From positions 124,001 to 188,000 of the forward strand of contig NZ_JBNIEU010000004.1 in NCBI RefSeq assembly GCF_049985285.1: a DNA stretch of 64,000 nt. The letters run 5' to 3'. Shown one piece after another: positions 1 through 8,793 of the stretch; position 1 is the first letter of the stretch; each line of letters opens with the position of its first letter. The notes under the pieces are model-generated. The model worked only from the letters and a program-made list of their open reading frames with translations, searched no databases and was not told the origin of the DNA. The DNA comes from Aestuariirhabdus sp049985285. Lineage in GTDB: Bacteria; Pseudomonadota; Gammaproteobacteria; Pseudomonadales; Aestuariirhabdaceae. A program made the position numbers and the translations under genes.

Positions 1-1446
1 CTCTGGTTTAATGTGCTCCGAAATCCGAAGTACTGCAACGCGGTCGCTATCGATTTCGATCAAAACGCTATTTGCACCATCGTTCAACACATCATTGGCA
101 AAGGCTGCAGTATAAAATGCTGCGTTGGATGCCAACCCCTCTTCACCACCATCACGCCCGAAGAAAGCTGTTTCCTGCGATGTCAGACCCAACTCTTCGG
201 CAGGCTGCTTCAGGTCAGCAGACTCAAAACTAACGTCGGCAAGAAGCTGGGACTGCTCAACAAAAATCGGTTCAACACGATCCAGCTTAAGCTCACGAAT
301 TAGTTGCTCGCGCACATCATCCATAGCAGGCACGGCAATACTTTCGGTTGAGACCAGTTTCACCAGCTGATACCCAAAGTCGGTTTTAATGGGCGCTGAC
401 ACCTGACCTGGCTCGAGAGACGCCAGGGCATCGTCAAAAGCGTCACCCAGGAACCCCTCTTCGACAACCCCCAAATCGCCTCCCTGTTCCGCAGAAAACG
501 TATCGCTGGAAAATTCACGGGCCAGCTGGGCAAAATCTTCACCGGAATCGATTCGCTGCTTTAGCTCCGCCGCCAAATCAGCCATCTCCTGATCGGGTTT
601 AGTTTCGCTTACCTCAAGCAGAATGTGAGCCGCTCGACGCTGCCCTCCTGCGTTAGAGCGAGTCTGTTCAACCAAAGCCTGGTAAGCGTTGGCGATATCA
701 TCCTCCGATACGCTTACATCGGCGAGCATGTCGTTTTTGTCCAACAATAGGTAGTTAACACGAACCTGTTCCTCGGCCAAAAATTCCCCGGGGTTTGAGT
801 CGTAGTAATCACGAGTCTCTTCTGAGTCCACGGACACCGCCTCACGCTCAGCTGCAGCGGACAGCGTGATGTAGCGAATATCTCGCTGCTGGCGCTCGAG
901 AGCCGAAATAGACTTCATCTCTGCCGGCGTCATAAAGTTACTGGCAGCAAAGCCGGAACTTAACTGACTGACGAGCATTTCACCCTGAATCATTTTACGG
1001 AACTGAATCGGTGTCAGACCCACACTGCGCAACGCCAGCTGAAACTGATCGGGATCAAACTTGCCATCAACCTGAAAACTCTCCGTTCCGATGATCATTT
1101 GATCGATAGCCGCTTCCGGAAAATAGAGTCCCAGCATATCGGCCTGTTGCAGCAACAAAGACTGACCAACCAAGCCTTGCAAACTTGCTTGTTGAATTCG
1201 CTGCTCATCGAGCAACGCAGGGTCAAAATTCTCACCCATCTCTCGTGTAAGTTGCTGGCGACGCATCTGCATCGCTTGATAGAGATCCTGTTGGGAAATT
1301 TCATCGCCGTTAACACTGGCGACATAATTAGCGCCGGAGCCCCCGTTTATGCTTTCCAAACCAAAGAGCGCGAACACGAAGATGATAAATGCGATGATGA
1401 TCTTGGCGACCACACCTTTAGAATTATCACGAATATTCTGCAGCAT
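1..1446 (-). CDS. ppiD: PpiD, periplasmic membrane-anchored peptidyl-prolyl isomerase/chaperone (C-terminus cut by window edge)
   Basis: PpiD helps newly exported envelope proteins fold next to the Sec translocon. The 482 codons present read from ATG at 1446 and run off the left edge; the family is usually about 620 residues, so the C-terminus is missing. The N-terminus (MLQNIRDNSKG) is followed by a single hydrophobic helix at about residues 13-31, the expected uncleaved anchor. A SurA-like chaperone region follows, then a parvulin domain at about 270-362, opening with AAHILLEV and closing with FGYQLVKL. It is downstream of lon, hupB and tRNA-Asp, the usual order in Pseudomonas-like genomes. 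Identity is secure; catalytic activity of the parvulin domain in this family is often weak. Confidence 0.93.
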   Translation of the reverse strand, partial: MLQNIRDNSKGVVAKIIIAFIIFVFALFGLESINGGSGANYVASVNGDEISQQDLYQAMQMRRQQLTREMGENFDPALLDEQRIQQASLQGLVGQSLLLQQADMLGLYFPEAAIDQMIIGTESFQVDGKFDPDQFQLALRSVGLTPIQFRKMIQGEMLVSQLSSGFAASNFMTPAEMKSISALERQQRDIRYITLSAAAEREAVSVDSEETRDYYDSNPGEFLAEEQVRVNYLLLDKNDMLADVSVSEDDIANAYQALVEQTRSNAGGQRRAAHILLEVSETKPDQEMADLAAELKQRIDSGEDFAQLAREFSSDTFSAEQGGDLGVVEEGFLGDAFDDALASLEPGQVSAPIKTDFGYQLVKLVSTESIAVPAMDDVREQLIRELKLDRVEPIFVEQSQLLADVSFESADLKQPAEELGLTSQETAFFGRDGGEEGLASNAAFYTAAFANDVLNDGANSVLIEIDSDRVAVLRISEHIKPE

Positions 1447-1502
1447 AGATTAACCTTTGCAAACGTCGTACGGAGTAACGTACAGGGAGCTTTTCAAACA
1501 GT

Positions 1503-1531
1503 AAAAAGGCGCACCTTTTGGGATGCGCCTT
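1503..1531 (-). terminator. Rho-independent terminator after tRNA-Asp
   Basis: An 8-bp stem (1506-1513 AAGGCGCA pairs with 1524-1531 TGCGCCTT) with a 10-nt loop is followed on the minus strand by a run of T (A at 1503-1507 on the plus strand). It ends the hupB/tRNA-Asp transcript before ppiD. Confidence 0.8.
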
Positions 1532-1538
1532 TCGAATT

Positions 1539-1615
1539 TGGCGGAGCGGACGGGACTCGAACCCGCGACCCCCGGCGTGACAGGCCGGTATTCTAACCAA
1601 CTGAACTACCGCTCC
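1539..1615 (-). tRNA. tRNA-Asp (GTC)
   Basis: A 77-nt cloverleaf on the minus strand with acceptor GGAGCGG/CCGCTCC, D-loop AGTTGGTTAGA, anticodon loop CTGTCAC (anticodon GTC), T-loop GTTCGAGTC and an encoded 3' CCA. It lies 54 bp downstream of hupB and is probably partly transcribed from the hupB promoter, since I see no strong promoter of its own. Confidence 0.97.
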
Positions 1616-1626
1616 TGATCTTGCCT

Positions 1627-1657
1627 TCGAAGAGCAACGGCATCCGTAGCTCTTCGA
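1627..1657 (-). other. Long perfect-stem hairpin between hupB and tRNA-Asp
   Basis: TCGAAGAGC at 1627-1635 pairs with GCTCTTCGA at 1649-1657, and an inner ACGG/CCGT stem flanks a 3-nt loop. No T-run follows, so it is not a classic terminator. It could stabilise the 3' end of hupB mRNA or act as a processing site that frees tRNA-Asp; either role is inference. Confidence 0.5.
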
Positions 1658-1669
1658 GGTGACGCAGTC

Positions 1670-1942
1670 TTAGTTGACCGCGTCCTTCAGCGCCTTACCG
1701 GCTTTGAAGCTAGGGATCTTAGCGGCAGCAATCTGAATTGGCTGGCCAGTCTGTGGATTGCGGCCAGTGCGAGCAGCGCGATCCTTAACAGAGAAAGTAC
1801 CAAAGCCAACCAGAACAACCTGATCGCCACCCTTAAGTGCATTAGTAACAGAATCTACCATGGCATCCAATGCGCGGCCGGCAGCAGCCTTAGGAATGTC
1901 GGCAGATGCGGCAATCGCATCGATTAGCTCAGACTTGTTCAC
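1670..1942 (-). CDS. hupB: DNA-binding protein HU-beta
   Basis: A 90-residue histone-like nucleoid protein, the exact family length. HU binds and bends DNA as a dimer and supports chromosome compaction, replication and repair. The sequence starts MNKSELIDAIA, has the hydrophobic core GGDQVVLVGFGTF and the conserved DNA-binding arm GRNPQTGQPIQI with the intercalating NPQTG proline turn. It follows lon as in Pseudomonas and Escherichia. A strong sigma-70 promoter is visible about 160 bp upstream. Confusion with IHF is unlikely because the arm and C-terminus (FKAGKALKDAVN) are HU-type. Confidence 0.97.
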   Translation of the reverse strand: MNKSELIDAIAASADIPKAAAGRALDAMVDSVTNALKGGDQVVLVGFGTFSVKDRAARTGRNPQTGQPIQIAAAKIPSFKAGKALKDAVN

Positions 1943-2109
1943 TATCTATCCCCTTATACTCGTAAAAAAAACACCCCGCCTCCCGGTTAACAAAGAGCCA
2001 ACTCAAAGGAAGATCGAAGTCTTGTACAGTTATTAGGCAGAAAATCACGTGGACACAGCGATTCTGCTAAATTTTTGGCCGTGGCCTAACATTGCCAAAG
2101 CGAACCGGT

Positions 2110-2139
2110 TTTATACCAACTCGCTTCGATCACTGTCAA
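2110..2139 (-). promoter_or_regulatory. Sigma-70 promoter for hupB
   Basis: On the minus strand, -35 TTGACA (2134-2139) and -10 TATAAA (2110-2115) are separated by 18 bp. The -35 matches consensus exactly. It sits just after the end of lon and predicts a leader of about 160 nt before hupB. Confidence 0.75.
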
Positions 2140-2151
2140 GAAGATCGCACG

Positions 2152-4572
2152 CTAATGCGTGTTAATTCTCTCACTATTCTCCTCGCGGGACTCCTCTGCG
2201 GTCAAGGCTTCCTCACCCGTAAGTGGCTCTGGCATATACTGAAGTGCGACTTGCAACACATCATCGATCCATTTCACAGGAACAATATCCAGATCCTCCT
2301 TGATATTGTCCGGAATCTCCTTGAGATCGCGAGTGTTTTCGTCGGGAATTAACACCGTTTTAATGCCACCCCGGTGCGCTGCCAGCAGCTTTTCCTTCAA
2401 ACCACCGATTGGAAGCACCTGCCCCCGCAGGGTAATCTCCCCGGTCATGGCCACATCAGCCTTAACGGGAATACCGGTTAATACCGACACCAGGGCGGTA
2501 CACATGCCGATTCCGGCACTGGGACCATCCTTCGGTGTCGCCCCTTCGGGTACATGGATATGAATATCATTCTTTTCGTGGAAATTGGGCGCTATACCCA
2601 ACACCGCAGCACGGCTCCTAACCACCGTCAGTGCGGCCTGAATAGACTCCTGCATGACATCACCCAAAGAGCCGGTTTTGCTATGACGCCCCTTACCGGG
2701 CACTGACACCGCCTCAATGGTTAACAGCTCACCGCCGACCTGGGTCCAGGCCAAGCCGGTTACCTGTCCGATCTGATCCTCCTCCTCGGCCAAGCCGTAC
2801 TTGAACTTACGCACACCACTGTATTGCTCTAGCATATCCGGTGCGACAACAACGGCTTTGGCGGTTTTATCCACCGCATGTCCTTTCACCACCTTACGGC
2901 AGATCTTGGCGATTTCGCGCTCCAAACCTCGCACTCCCGCCTCACGGGTGTAGTAGCGAACCAGATCACGCAGCGTACTCTCTTCAAGACTGATTTCGTT
3001 CTCTCGCAAGCCATTATTCTTGACCTGCTTGGGCAACAGGTAGCGACGAGCAATATTGACCTTTTCGTCCTCCGTATAACCCGGTATGCGGATCACTTCC
3101 ATTCGGTCCAGCAACGGACCCGGTATATTCATGGAGTTAGAGGTACAGACAAACATAACGTCCGACAGGTCATAATCGACTTCGAGGTAATGGTCATTGA
3201 AGGTATTGTTTTGCTCAGGATCAAGAACCTCCAGCAAAGCAGACGATGGGTCACCACGCATATCCGAGCCCAGCTTATCAATCTCGTCGAGCAGAAATAG
3301 TGGGTTCTTCACCCCCACTTTGGACATCTTTTGCACGATCTTGCCAGGCATGGAGCCGATATAGGTTCTACGGTGCCCCCTGATCTCCGCTTCGTCCCTG
3401 ACACCACCCAGTGCCATACGAACGAATTTACGGTTAGTAGAGCGAGCAATAGACTCACCCAATGAAGTTTTACCGACACCAGGAGGACCTACCAGGCACA
3501 GAACCGGCCCCTTTAACTTCCGAACCCGCTGCTGCACGGCCAGATATTCGAGAATCCGCTCCTTAACCTCTTCCAAGCCATAATGGTCCTCGTTAAGGAT
3601 CTCCTCAGCTTTACCAATATCGTTACGGATTTTACTGCGTTTTTTCCAGGGCAGCCCTACCATCCAGTCGATATAACCTCGAACGACAGTGGCCTCTGCC
3701 GACATGGGAGACATCATTTTGAGCTTACCCAATTCCGAAGCCGTTTTCTCCTGGGCCTCCTTGGGCATACCGGAATCATCGATCTTGTTCTGCAAATCCT
3801 CGATTTCGTTAGGGACATCCTCCATGTCACCCAACTCCTTCTGAATCGCTTTCATCTGTTCGTTGAGATAGTACTCGCGCTGACTCTTCTCCATCTGCTT
3901 CTTAACACGACCGCGAATCCGCTTTTCGACCTGCATCAGATCGATTTCAGACTCCATAATTCCCATCAGGTGCTCAATACGCTCCTGCACGCTGGCAATC
4001 TCAAGAATGGTCTGCTTTTCATCAATCTTGAGGGTTAGATGGGCTGCCATGGTGTCTGCGAGGCGGCTGGAGTCGATAATTTCACCCATTGAGGAGAGCA
4101 CATCGGCGGGAACTTTTTTGCTGAGCTGCACATACTGCTCGAACTGGTTCATCGCTGAGCGCAATAAAACCTCGGCTTCCCGCTCACTGGGTTGGTCTTC
4201 GGAAAACTCCTCAACCTCGACCTCAAGCACCCCATCCTCTTCATATAAGCCTTGCAAAGCTACCCGCTCGACCCCTTCGACCAATACCTTTACGGTACCG
4301 TCGGGGAGCTTCAGCAGCTGCAGAATATTGGCCAGCGTCGCCACATCAAACAGATCCTCGCGCACGGGATCGTCTTCGGCGGCATGCTTTTGCGCCACCA
4401 GTACGATCTGCTTGTCGGCAGAATCCATCGCGGCTTCGAGTGACCGAATAGACTTCTCACGGCCAACGAACAACGGAATAACCATATGGGGGTATACGAC
4501 AACATCCCGCAACGGAAGCAGGGGAATCGACGCTCCAGAGGACTGATCTCCAGAGATGCGATCATTCTCCAT
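2152..4572 (-). CDS. lon: ATP-dependent protease La (LonA)
   Basis: An 806-residue cytoplasmic AAA+ protease that degrades misfolded and short-lived regulatory proteins as a hexamer. Visible in order: N-terminal substrate-binding domain opening PLLPLRDVVVYPHMVIPLFVGR, long coiled-coil (VEKRIRGRVKKQMEKSQREY), Walker A GPPGVGKTS, Walker B LFLLDEIDK, and the C-terminal serine protease domain with the catalytic Ser in PKDGPSAGIG and the catalytic Lys in IGGLKEKLLAAHRGG. Length is typical of LonA. It follows clpP-clpX as in most gammaproteobacteria; a sigma-32-like promoter lies 66-94 bp upstream, fitting heat-shock induction. Confidence 0.98.
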   Translation of the reverse strand: MENDRISGDQSSGASIPLLPLRDVVVYPHMVIPLFVGREKSIRSLEAAMDSADKQIVLVAQKHAAEDDPVREDLFDVATLANILQLLKLPDGTVKVLVEGVERVALQGLYEEDGVLEVEVEEFSEDQPSEREAEVLLRSAMNQFEQYVQLSKKVPADVLSSMGEIIDSSRLADTMAAHLTLKIDEKQTILEIASVQERIEHLMGIMESEIDLMQVEKRIRGRVKKQMEKSQREYYLNEQMKAIQKELGDMEDVPNEIEDLQNKIDDSGMPKEAQEKTASELGKLKMMSPMSAEATVVRGYIDWMVGLPWKKRSKIRNDIGKAEEILNEDHYGLEEVKERILEYLAVQQRVRKLKGPVLCLVGPPGVGKTSLGESIARSTNRKFVRMALGGVRDEAEIRGHRRTYIGSMPGKIVQKMSKVGVKNPLFLLDEIDKLGSDMRGDPSSALLEVLDPEQNNTFNDHYLEVDYDLSDVMFVCTSNSMNIPGPLLDRMEVIRIPGYTEDEKVNIARRYLLPKQVKNNGLRENEISLEESTLRDLVRYYTREAGVRGLEREIAKICRKVVKGHAVDKTAKAVVVAPDMLEQYSGVRKFKYGLAEEEDQIGQVTGLAWTQVGGELLTIEAVSVPGKGRHSKTGSLGDVMQESIQAALTVVRSRAAVLGIAPNFHEKNDIHIHVPEGATPKDGPSAGIGMCTALVSVLTGIPVKADVAMTGEITLRGQVLPIGGLKEKLLAAHRGGIKTVLIPDENTRDLKEIPDNIKEDLDIVPVKWIDDVLQVALQYMPEPLTGEEALTAEESREENSERINTH

Positions 4573-4637
4573 GAAAAACTCCTAGTAGCAGCTACCGAAC
4601 AGTAGCCGGGGAAACAGAAACGAACCTATTGCCTCTA

Positions 4638-4666
4638 AGATGGGGACGATAGGCGTAAAATACAAG
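4638..4666 (-). promoter_or_regulatory. Sigma-32 (heat-shock) type promoter for lon
   Basis: Minus strand: CTTGTAT (4660-4666), a 14-bp spacer, then CCCCATCT (4638-4645). The known sigma-32 consensus is CTTGAAA with an 11-16 bp spacer and CCCCATnT, so the -10 is a full match and the -35 differs at two positions. Confidence 0.7.
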
Positions 4667-4684
4667 CACTCCAGGCAATTATGT

Positions 4685-4733
4685 TGGCCCATACAAAAAA
4701 AGACCCCGGTGGGGTCTTTTTTTGTATGGGCCA
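4685..4733. terminator. Long bidirectional terminator between clpX and lon
   Basis: A perfect 49-bp inverted repeat centred at 4709: core GACCCC-GGT-GGGGTC (4702-4716) flanked by A7/T7 runs and then TGGCCCATAC on both arms. It starts 11 bp after the clpX stop codon and should end clpX transcription, so lon depends largely on its own promoter. Confidence 0.85.
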
Positions 4734-4743
4734 GCTGAGACAG

Positions 4744-6027
4744 TTACTCTTCAGGCAAGGCGCGCTGCTGCTCACTGCTCTCGTAGATCAGTAGCGGCTC
4801 AGAATCACCACGAATCACCGAACCGTCAATAACTACCTTACCAACCCCCTCCAGAGAGGGAATCTCGTACATGGTATCAAGCAGCACCGACTCCAGGATG
4901 GAGCGCAACCCACGTGCACCGGTTTTACGCTCCATCGCTTTCGTGGCGACAGCCTTCAACGCATCCTCACGGAAATCGACCTCTACACCTTCCATCTCAA
5001 ACAGCTTGGCATACTGCTTGGTCAGGGCGTTGCGGGGCTCGGTCAGGATCTGGATGAGAGCGGCTTCATCCAGCTCCTCCAGGGTAGCGATAACGGGTAA
5101 GCGACCCACAAACTCAGGAATCAAGCCAAAGCGCACCAGATCTTCCGGCTCAACATCCTTCAGTGTTTCTCCAACATTCTGGCTGGTGTCTTTGCTCTTG
5201 ACCTCTGCAGAAAATCCGATCCCCCCCTTTTCTGAGCGATCTCGAATCACCTTCTCGAGGCCAGCAAACGCGCCACCGCAGATGAACAGGATATTGGAGG
5301 TATTAACCTGCAAAAACTCCTGCTGAGGATGCTTGCGCCCGCCTTGAGGAGGCACCGACGCAACAGTCCCTTCGATCAGCTTCAACAGTGCCTGCTGTAC
5401 ACCCTCACCTGACACATCGCGGGTGATGGATGGGTTATCTGACTTACGGGAGATCTTATCGATCTCATCGATGTAAACAATGCCCCGCTGGGCTTTCTCT
5501 ACATCGTAATCACACTTCTGTAGCAGTTTCTGGATGATGTTCTCGACATCTTCACCGACATACCCGGCCTCGGTCAGCGTGGTCGCATCGGCAATGGTAA
5601 AGGGCACGTTAAGCAAACGCGCTAACGTCTCGGCCAACAGCGTTTTACCGCTACCGGTCGGGCCGACTAGCAGAATATTGCTCTTGCCCAGCTCTACATC
5701 GTCCTTCTTATCATCCTTCTGGAGGCGCTTGTAGTGATTGTAAACCGCTACAGCCAACACCTTCTTGGCCCTTTGCTGGCCAATAACATAGTCGTCCAGA
5801 ATGGTGTTGATTTCACGTGGAGAAGGCAGCGTATCATTGCTACTCTCGGCCGGCGTATCCTGAACCTCCTCTCGAATAATATCGTTACAGAGGTCTACGC
5901 ACTCGTCACAGATAAAAACTGAGGGGCCGGCAATCAGCTTACGAACTTCGTGCTGGCTTTTACCACAGAAGGAGCAGTACAGCAGCTTACCGCCATCCCC
6001 CCCCTTCCCATTACTTTCGTCGGTCAT
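4744..6027 (-). CDS. clpX: ClpX, AAA+ unfoldase of the ClpXP protease
   Basis: A 427-residue ATPase that recognises tagged substrates, unfolds them and feeds them to ClpP. The ATG at 6027 is chosen (MTDESNGKGGDGG) because AGGA precedes it and homologues start there, rather than 26 codons upstream. Visible: N-terminal zinc-binding domain (YCSFCGKS...CDECVDLC), Walker A GPTGSGKT, pore loop AGYVGEDVE, Walker B IVYIDEIDK, the ClpP-docking IGF loop (GGIGFSAEVK), and the C-terminal subdomain with KTGARGLRSILE. It lies downstream of clpP with its own sigma-32-like promoter and a strong terminator after it. Confidence 0.98.
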   Translation of the reverse strand: MTDESNGKGGDGGKLLYCSFCGKSQHEVRKLIAGPSVFICDECVDLCNDIIREEVQDTPAESSNDTLPSPREINTILDDYVIGQQRAKKVLAVAVYNHYKRLQKDDKKDDVELGKSNILLVGPTGSGKTLLAETLARLLNVPFTIADATTLTEAGYVGEDVENIIQKLLQKCDYDVEKAQRGIVYIDEIDKISRKSDNPSITRDVSGEGVQQALLKLIEGTVASVPPQGGRKHPQQEFLQVNTSNILFICGGAFAGLEKVIRDRSEKGGIGFSAEVKSKDTSQNVGETLKDVEPEDLVRFGLIPEFVGRLPVIATLEELDEAALIQILTEPRNALTKQYAKLFEMEGVEVDFREDALKAVATKAMERKTGARGLRSILESVLLDTMYEIPSLEGVGKVVIDGSVIRGDSEPLLIYESSEQQRALPEE

Positions 6028-6077
6028 TCGAATCCTACCCTTACCGGACAATTCACTTCTTAAATACCCTAGCCACA

Positions 6078-6106
6078 AGATGCAGCTATTTGCCGCTTTT
6101 TTCAAG
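6078..6106 (-). promoter_or_regulatory. Sigma-32-like promoter for clpX
   Basis: Minus strand: CCCCTTGAAA contains a perfect CTTGAAA -35 (6100-6106); 14 bp later CTGCATCT (6078-6085) matches six of eight positions of CCCCATCT. It lies 51 bp upstream of the clpX ATG. The same 14-bp spacing as the lon promoter supports it. Confidence 0.55.
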
Positions 6107-6156
6107 GGGCTTTTTAGACAGATACGTGCGTAGCACCTGTTTTATAACATCTTAGG

Positions 6157-6798
6157 TTATTCTGCAGCATCACGCCTAGCCAGAACAGAATCGATCAGAC
6201 CGTATTGGGCAGCCTCTTCTCCGCTCATAAAGTTATCACGATCTGTATCCCGGGCGATCACATCCATAGGCTGCCCTGTGTGCTCAGCTAGCACCTTATT
6301 CAGCTTGTCTTTGATCGACATAATTTCGCGGGCGTGAATTTCAATATCGGACGCTTGCCCCTGAAAACCACCCAGCGGCTGGTGAATCATCATACGTGAG
6401 TGGGGCAAACAGAAACGCTTGCCGGTCGCGCCACCCGCCAACAGCAAGGCACCCATACTGGCTGCCTGACCGATACACATAGTGCTCACATCCGGCTTGA
6501 TAAACTGCATGGTGTCGTAGATCGACATACCAGCGGTGACTGAGCCGCCAGGTGAGTTGATATAGAGATGAATATCCTTGTCGGGATTCTCCGATTCAAG
6601 GAAAAGTAGCTGGGCCACCACCAGATTGGCCATGTGATCTTCAACCTGACCGACCAGGAAAATCACTCGCTCCTTGAGCAGGCGGGAGTAGATATCGTAA
6701 GAACGCTCACCCCGTGCAGTCTGCTCGACCACCATTGGAACCAACCCACTGTTGGTGATGATATCGCCGCTACTGCCGTTATCAATAAGTCTGGACAT
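6157..6798 (-). CDS. clpP: ClpP, proteolytic subunit of ClpXP/ClpAP
   Basis: A 213-residue serine peptidase forming the double-heptamer degradation chamber. The catalytic triad is visible as Ser114 (GQAASMGA), His139 (MMIHQPLGG) and Asp188 (DRDNF), with the oxyanion motif NSPGGSVTAG. The N-terminal 13 or so residues are likely a processed propeptide, as in E. coli. It is the second gene of tig-clpP-clpX, separated from tig by a hairpin with a T-run, so part of its expression may come from read-through or a promoter I could not define. Confidence 0.98.
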   Translation of the reverse strand: MSRLIDNGSSGDIITNSGLVPMVVEQTARGERSYDIYSRLLKERVIFLVGQVEDHMANLVVAQLLFLESENPDKDIHLYINSPGGSVTAGMSIYDTMQFIKPDVSTMCIGQAASMGALLLAGGATGKRFCLPHSRMMIHQPLGGFQGQASDIEIHAREIMSIKDKLNKVLAEHTGQPMDVIARDTDRDNFMSGEEAAQYGLIDSVLARRDAAE

Positions 6799-6834
6799 AT
6801 CCTTTCTAAACTCCTGATCAATTACAGCCGAGAT

Positions 6835-6862
6835 AAAAAAGCCGGCAACTTTGCCGGCCTTT
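6835..6862 (-). terminator. Rho-independent terminator/attenuator between tig and clpP
   Basis: GCCGGCAA (6841-6848) pairs with TTGCCGGC (6851-6858) and is followed on the minus strand by T6 (A at 6835-6840). It lies about 20 bp after the tig stop codon. Confidence 0.75.
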
Positions 6863-6882
6863 TACTAGGATTCGCTAGATTG

Positions 6883-8217
6883 CTATTCGGAATCAGCTAC
6901 TGCCTCTGAAGGCGCGGCCTCAGGGGCAATCGCTTCCTTGTAGGAACAGGCTTTCTCCGACACTTTGGCGTCAGCGAGAACAGTATCCACAACTTGCTCT
7001 TCCAACACAACCGAACGAACCTCCTGCAACTGCTGCTCGTTCTTCATGTACCAATCGATCACCTGCTGGGGTTCCTGATAGGCTGCAGCCATCTCTTCGA
7101 TCATGGCGCGAACGCTGGCATCGTCAGCTTTCAGCTCTTTGGTTTTAACAATTTCAGCAACGATCAAACCAAGGCTAACACGCTTTTGGGCCTGCTCTTC
7201 GAACAACTCAGCGGGCAGCATCGACATATCGATGTTTTCACCACCACCAAACTGCTGCACGGCCTGCTTACGCAGAGTATCAATCTCGCTGGAGATCAGG
7301 GCCTTGGGGATATCGACCTGATGAACGTTGCGCAAACCATCCATCACCTGATTCTTAACGCTGTTTTTGATCGCAGAATCCAGCTCGCGCTGCATGTTTT
7401 TGCTGACTTCGGCGCGGAACGCTTCAATACCGCCCTCACTCACACCAAACTTGGCAAAAAACTCATCGTTTAGCTCTGGCAGTGCCGGAGCAACAACCTT
7501 GCTAACGGTGCAGACAAACTGCGCCGCCTTACCAGCCAACTCTGCCGCTTGATAATCCTCGGGGAAGGTCACCTCAACGGTGCGCTCTTCGCCAGCCTTT
7601 ACGCCCAGCAAGCCATCTTCAAAACCTGGGATCATCCGGCCTGACCCCAACACCAGCTCGGTGTCTTCGGCGCTACCGCCCTCGAATACCTCACCATCGA
7701 TGGTGCCAACAAAACTGAGCGTCAACTGATCGTCCGCTTCCGCTCCGCGCTCCACCTCCTCGGTGAAGGTCTTGTTCTGTCCACGCAAGGTCTCCATCAT
7801 CTCATCGATGTCTGCGTCGACCACTTCAGCAACCGGCTTCTTGATTTCGATGGTGCTGAAATCTCCCAGATCAATCTCTGGATAGACTTCGAATGTAGCG
7901 ACGTACTCAAAATCCTCGCCATCCTCAACCGCTTTGGGCTCTACCGAAGGCATGCCCGCAGGGTTCAAGGATTCTTTTTGTACGGCCTCAAAGAAGGTTG
8001 ACTGAATGACCTCCCCAACAACCTCCTGACGCGCAGAAGGGCCAAAACGGCGCTTGATAACACTCATCGGCACCTTGCCGGGACGAAAACCGTCGATACG
8101 TGCCTTGCGCGCAGTTTCCTGCAAGCGCTTGTTCACTTCACTATCGATACGCTCTGCCGGGACCGTAATTGTGAGCCGACGCTCCAGACCAGAAGTCGCT
8201 TCTACTGAGACTTGCAT
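6883..8217 (-). CDS. tig: Trigger factor, ribosome-associated chaperone
   Basis: A 444-residue chaperone that docks at the ribosomal exit tunnel and shields nascent chains. The N-terminal ribosome-binding domain carries the signature GFRPGKVPMSVIKRRFG at about residues 43-59; the central FKBP-type PPIase domain runs from about 150 to 245 (DQLTLSFVGTIDGEVFEGG, ..GFEDGLLGVKAGEERTV). The C-terminal substrate-cradling helices follow, ending in an acidic/alanine tail. It is the promoter-proximal gene of the tig-clpP-clpX group. Confidence 0.98.
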   Translation of the reverse strand: MQVSVEATSGLERRLTITVPAERIDSEVNKRLQETARKARIDGFRPGKVPMSVIKRRFGPSARQEVVGEVIQSTFFEAVQKESLNPAGMPSVEPKAVEDGEDFEYVATFEVYPEIDLGDFSTIEIKKPVAEVVDADIDEMMETLRGQNKTFTEEVERGAEADDQLTLSFVGTIDGEVFEGGSAEDTELVLGSGRMIPGFEDGLLGVKAGEERTVEVTFPEDYQAAELAGKAAQFVCTVSKVVAPALPELNDEFFAKFGVSEGGIEAFRAEVSKNMQRELDSAIKNSVKNQVMDGLRNVHQVDIPKALISSEIDTLRKQAVQQFGGGENIDMSMLPAELFEEQAQKRVSLGLIVAEIVKTKELKADDASVRAMIEEMAAAYQEPQQVIDWYMKNEQQLQEVRSVVLEEQVVDTVLADAKVSEKACSYKEAIAPEAAPSEAVADSE

Positions 8218-8313
8218 GTTTTATCCTCGCTAAACCCAACTAAATACAGGCTTATTCAATATCCAGGGTCGACAACGACTGTCACCGCCCAACGTTTATC
8301 AGCGTTTAACGCA

Positions 8314-8345
8314 AAAATGGGGATAAGTTGCCTTATCCCCATTTT
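8314..8345 (-). terminator. Terminator of the tRNA-Arg/His/Leu operon
   Basis: AAAATGGGGATAAG (8314-8327) is perfectly complementary to CTTATCCCCATTTT (8332-8345), with a 4-nt loop and A/T runs at both ends. It is 7 bp downstream of tRNA-Leu. Confidence 0.8.
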
Positions 8346-8352
8346 AAAAATA

Positions 8353-8437
8353 TGGTGCGGAAGGAGAGACTCGAACTCTCACGCCTCTCGGCACCAGAAC
8401 CTAAATCTGGCGTGTATACCAATTTCACCACTTCCGC
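8353..8437 (-). tRNA. tRNA-Leu (TAG)
   Basis: An 85-nt class II tRNA on the minus strand: acceptor GCGGAAG/CTTCCGC, anticodon loop TTTAGGT (anticodon TAG) in the stem CCAGA/TCTGG, a long variable arm (TGCCGAGAGGCGT), T-loop GTTCGAGTC and encoded CCA. Last gene of the three-tRNA operon. Confidence 0.97.
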
Positions 8438-8533
8438 ATTGCCATCCGAAGTAGGCGGCCAATAAAGCCTGCTTAACACCGGTTACTTGCTATCATTTTC
8501 GCTCATCGAGTTGGCATATATCGAGAGTAAAAA

Positions 8534-8609
8534 TGGGGTGGACGAAGGGGATCGAACCCTCGACAACAGGAGTCACAATCCTGTGCTCTACCAACTGAGC
8601 TACGCCCAC
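8534..8609 (-). tRNA. tRNA-His (GTG)
   Basis: A 76-nt tRNA with acceptor GTGGGCG/CGTCCAC, anticodon GTG in the loop TTGTGAC, T-loop GTTCGATC, C73 and CCA. Position 8610 (G on the minus strand) can supply the extra G-1 that pairs with C73 and is the identity element for HisRS. Confidence 0.96.
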
Positions 8610-8645
8610 CACTACAACGTCATTGAAACAACCCCCACCGGAATA

Positions 8646-8722
<77 letters not shown>

Positions 8723-8793
8723 TCTATGTCGGCGCAGGTTGTGTCTGACTCCTGCCTATGCAGAACCCCGACACCGCTCAACGAGTGGTGCGC

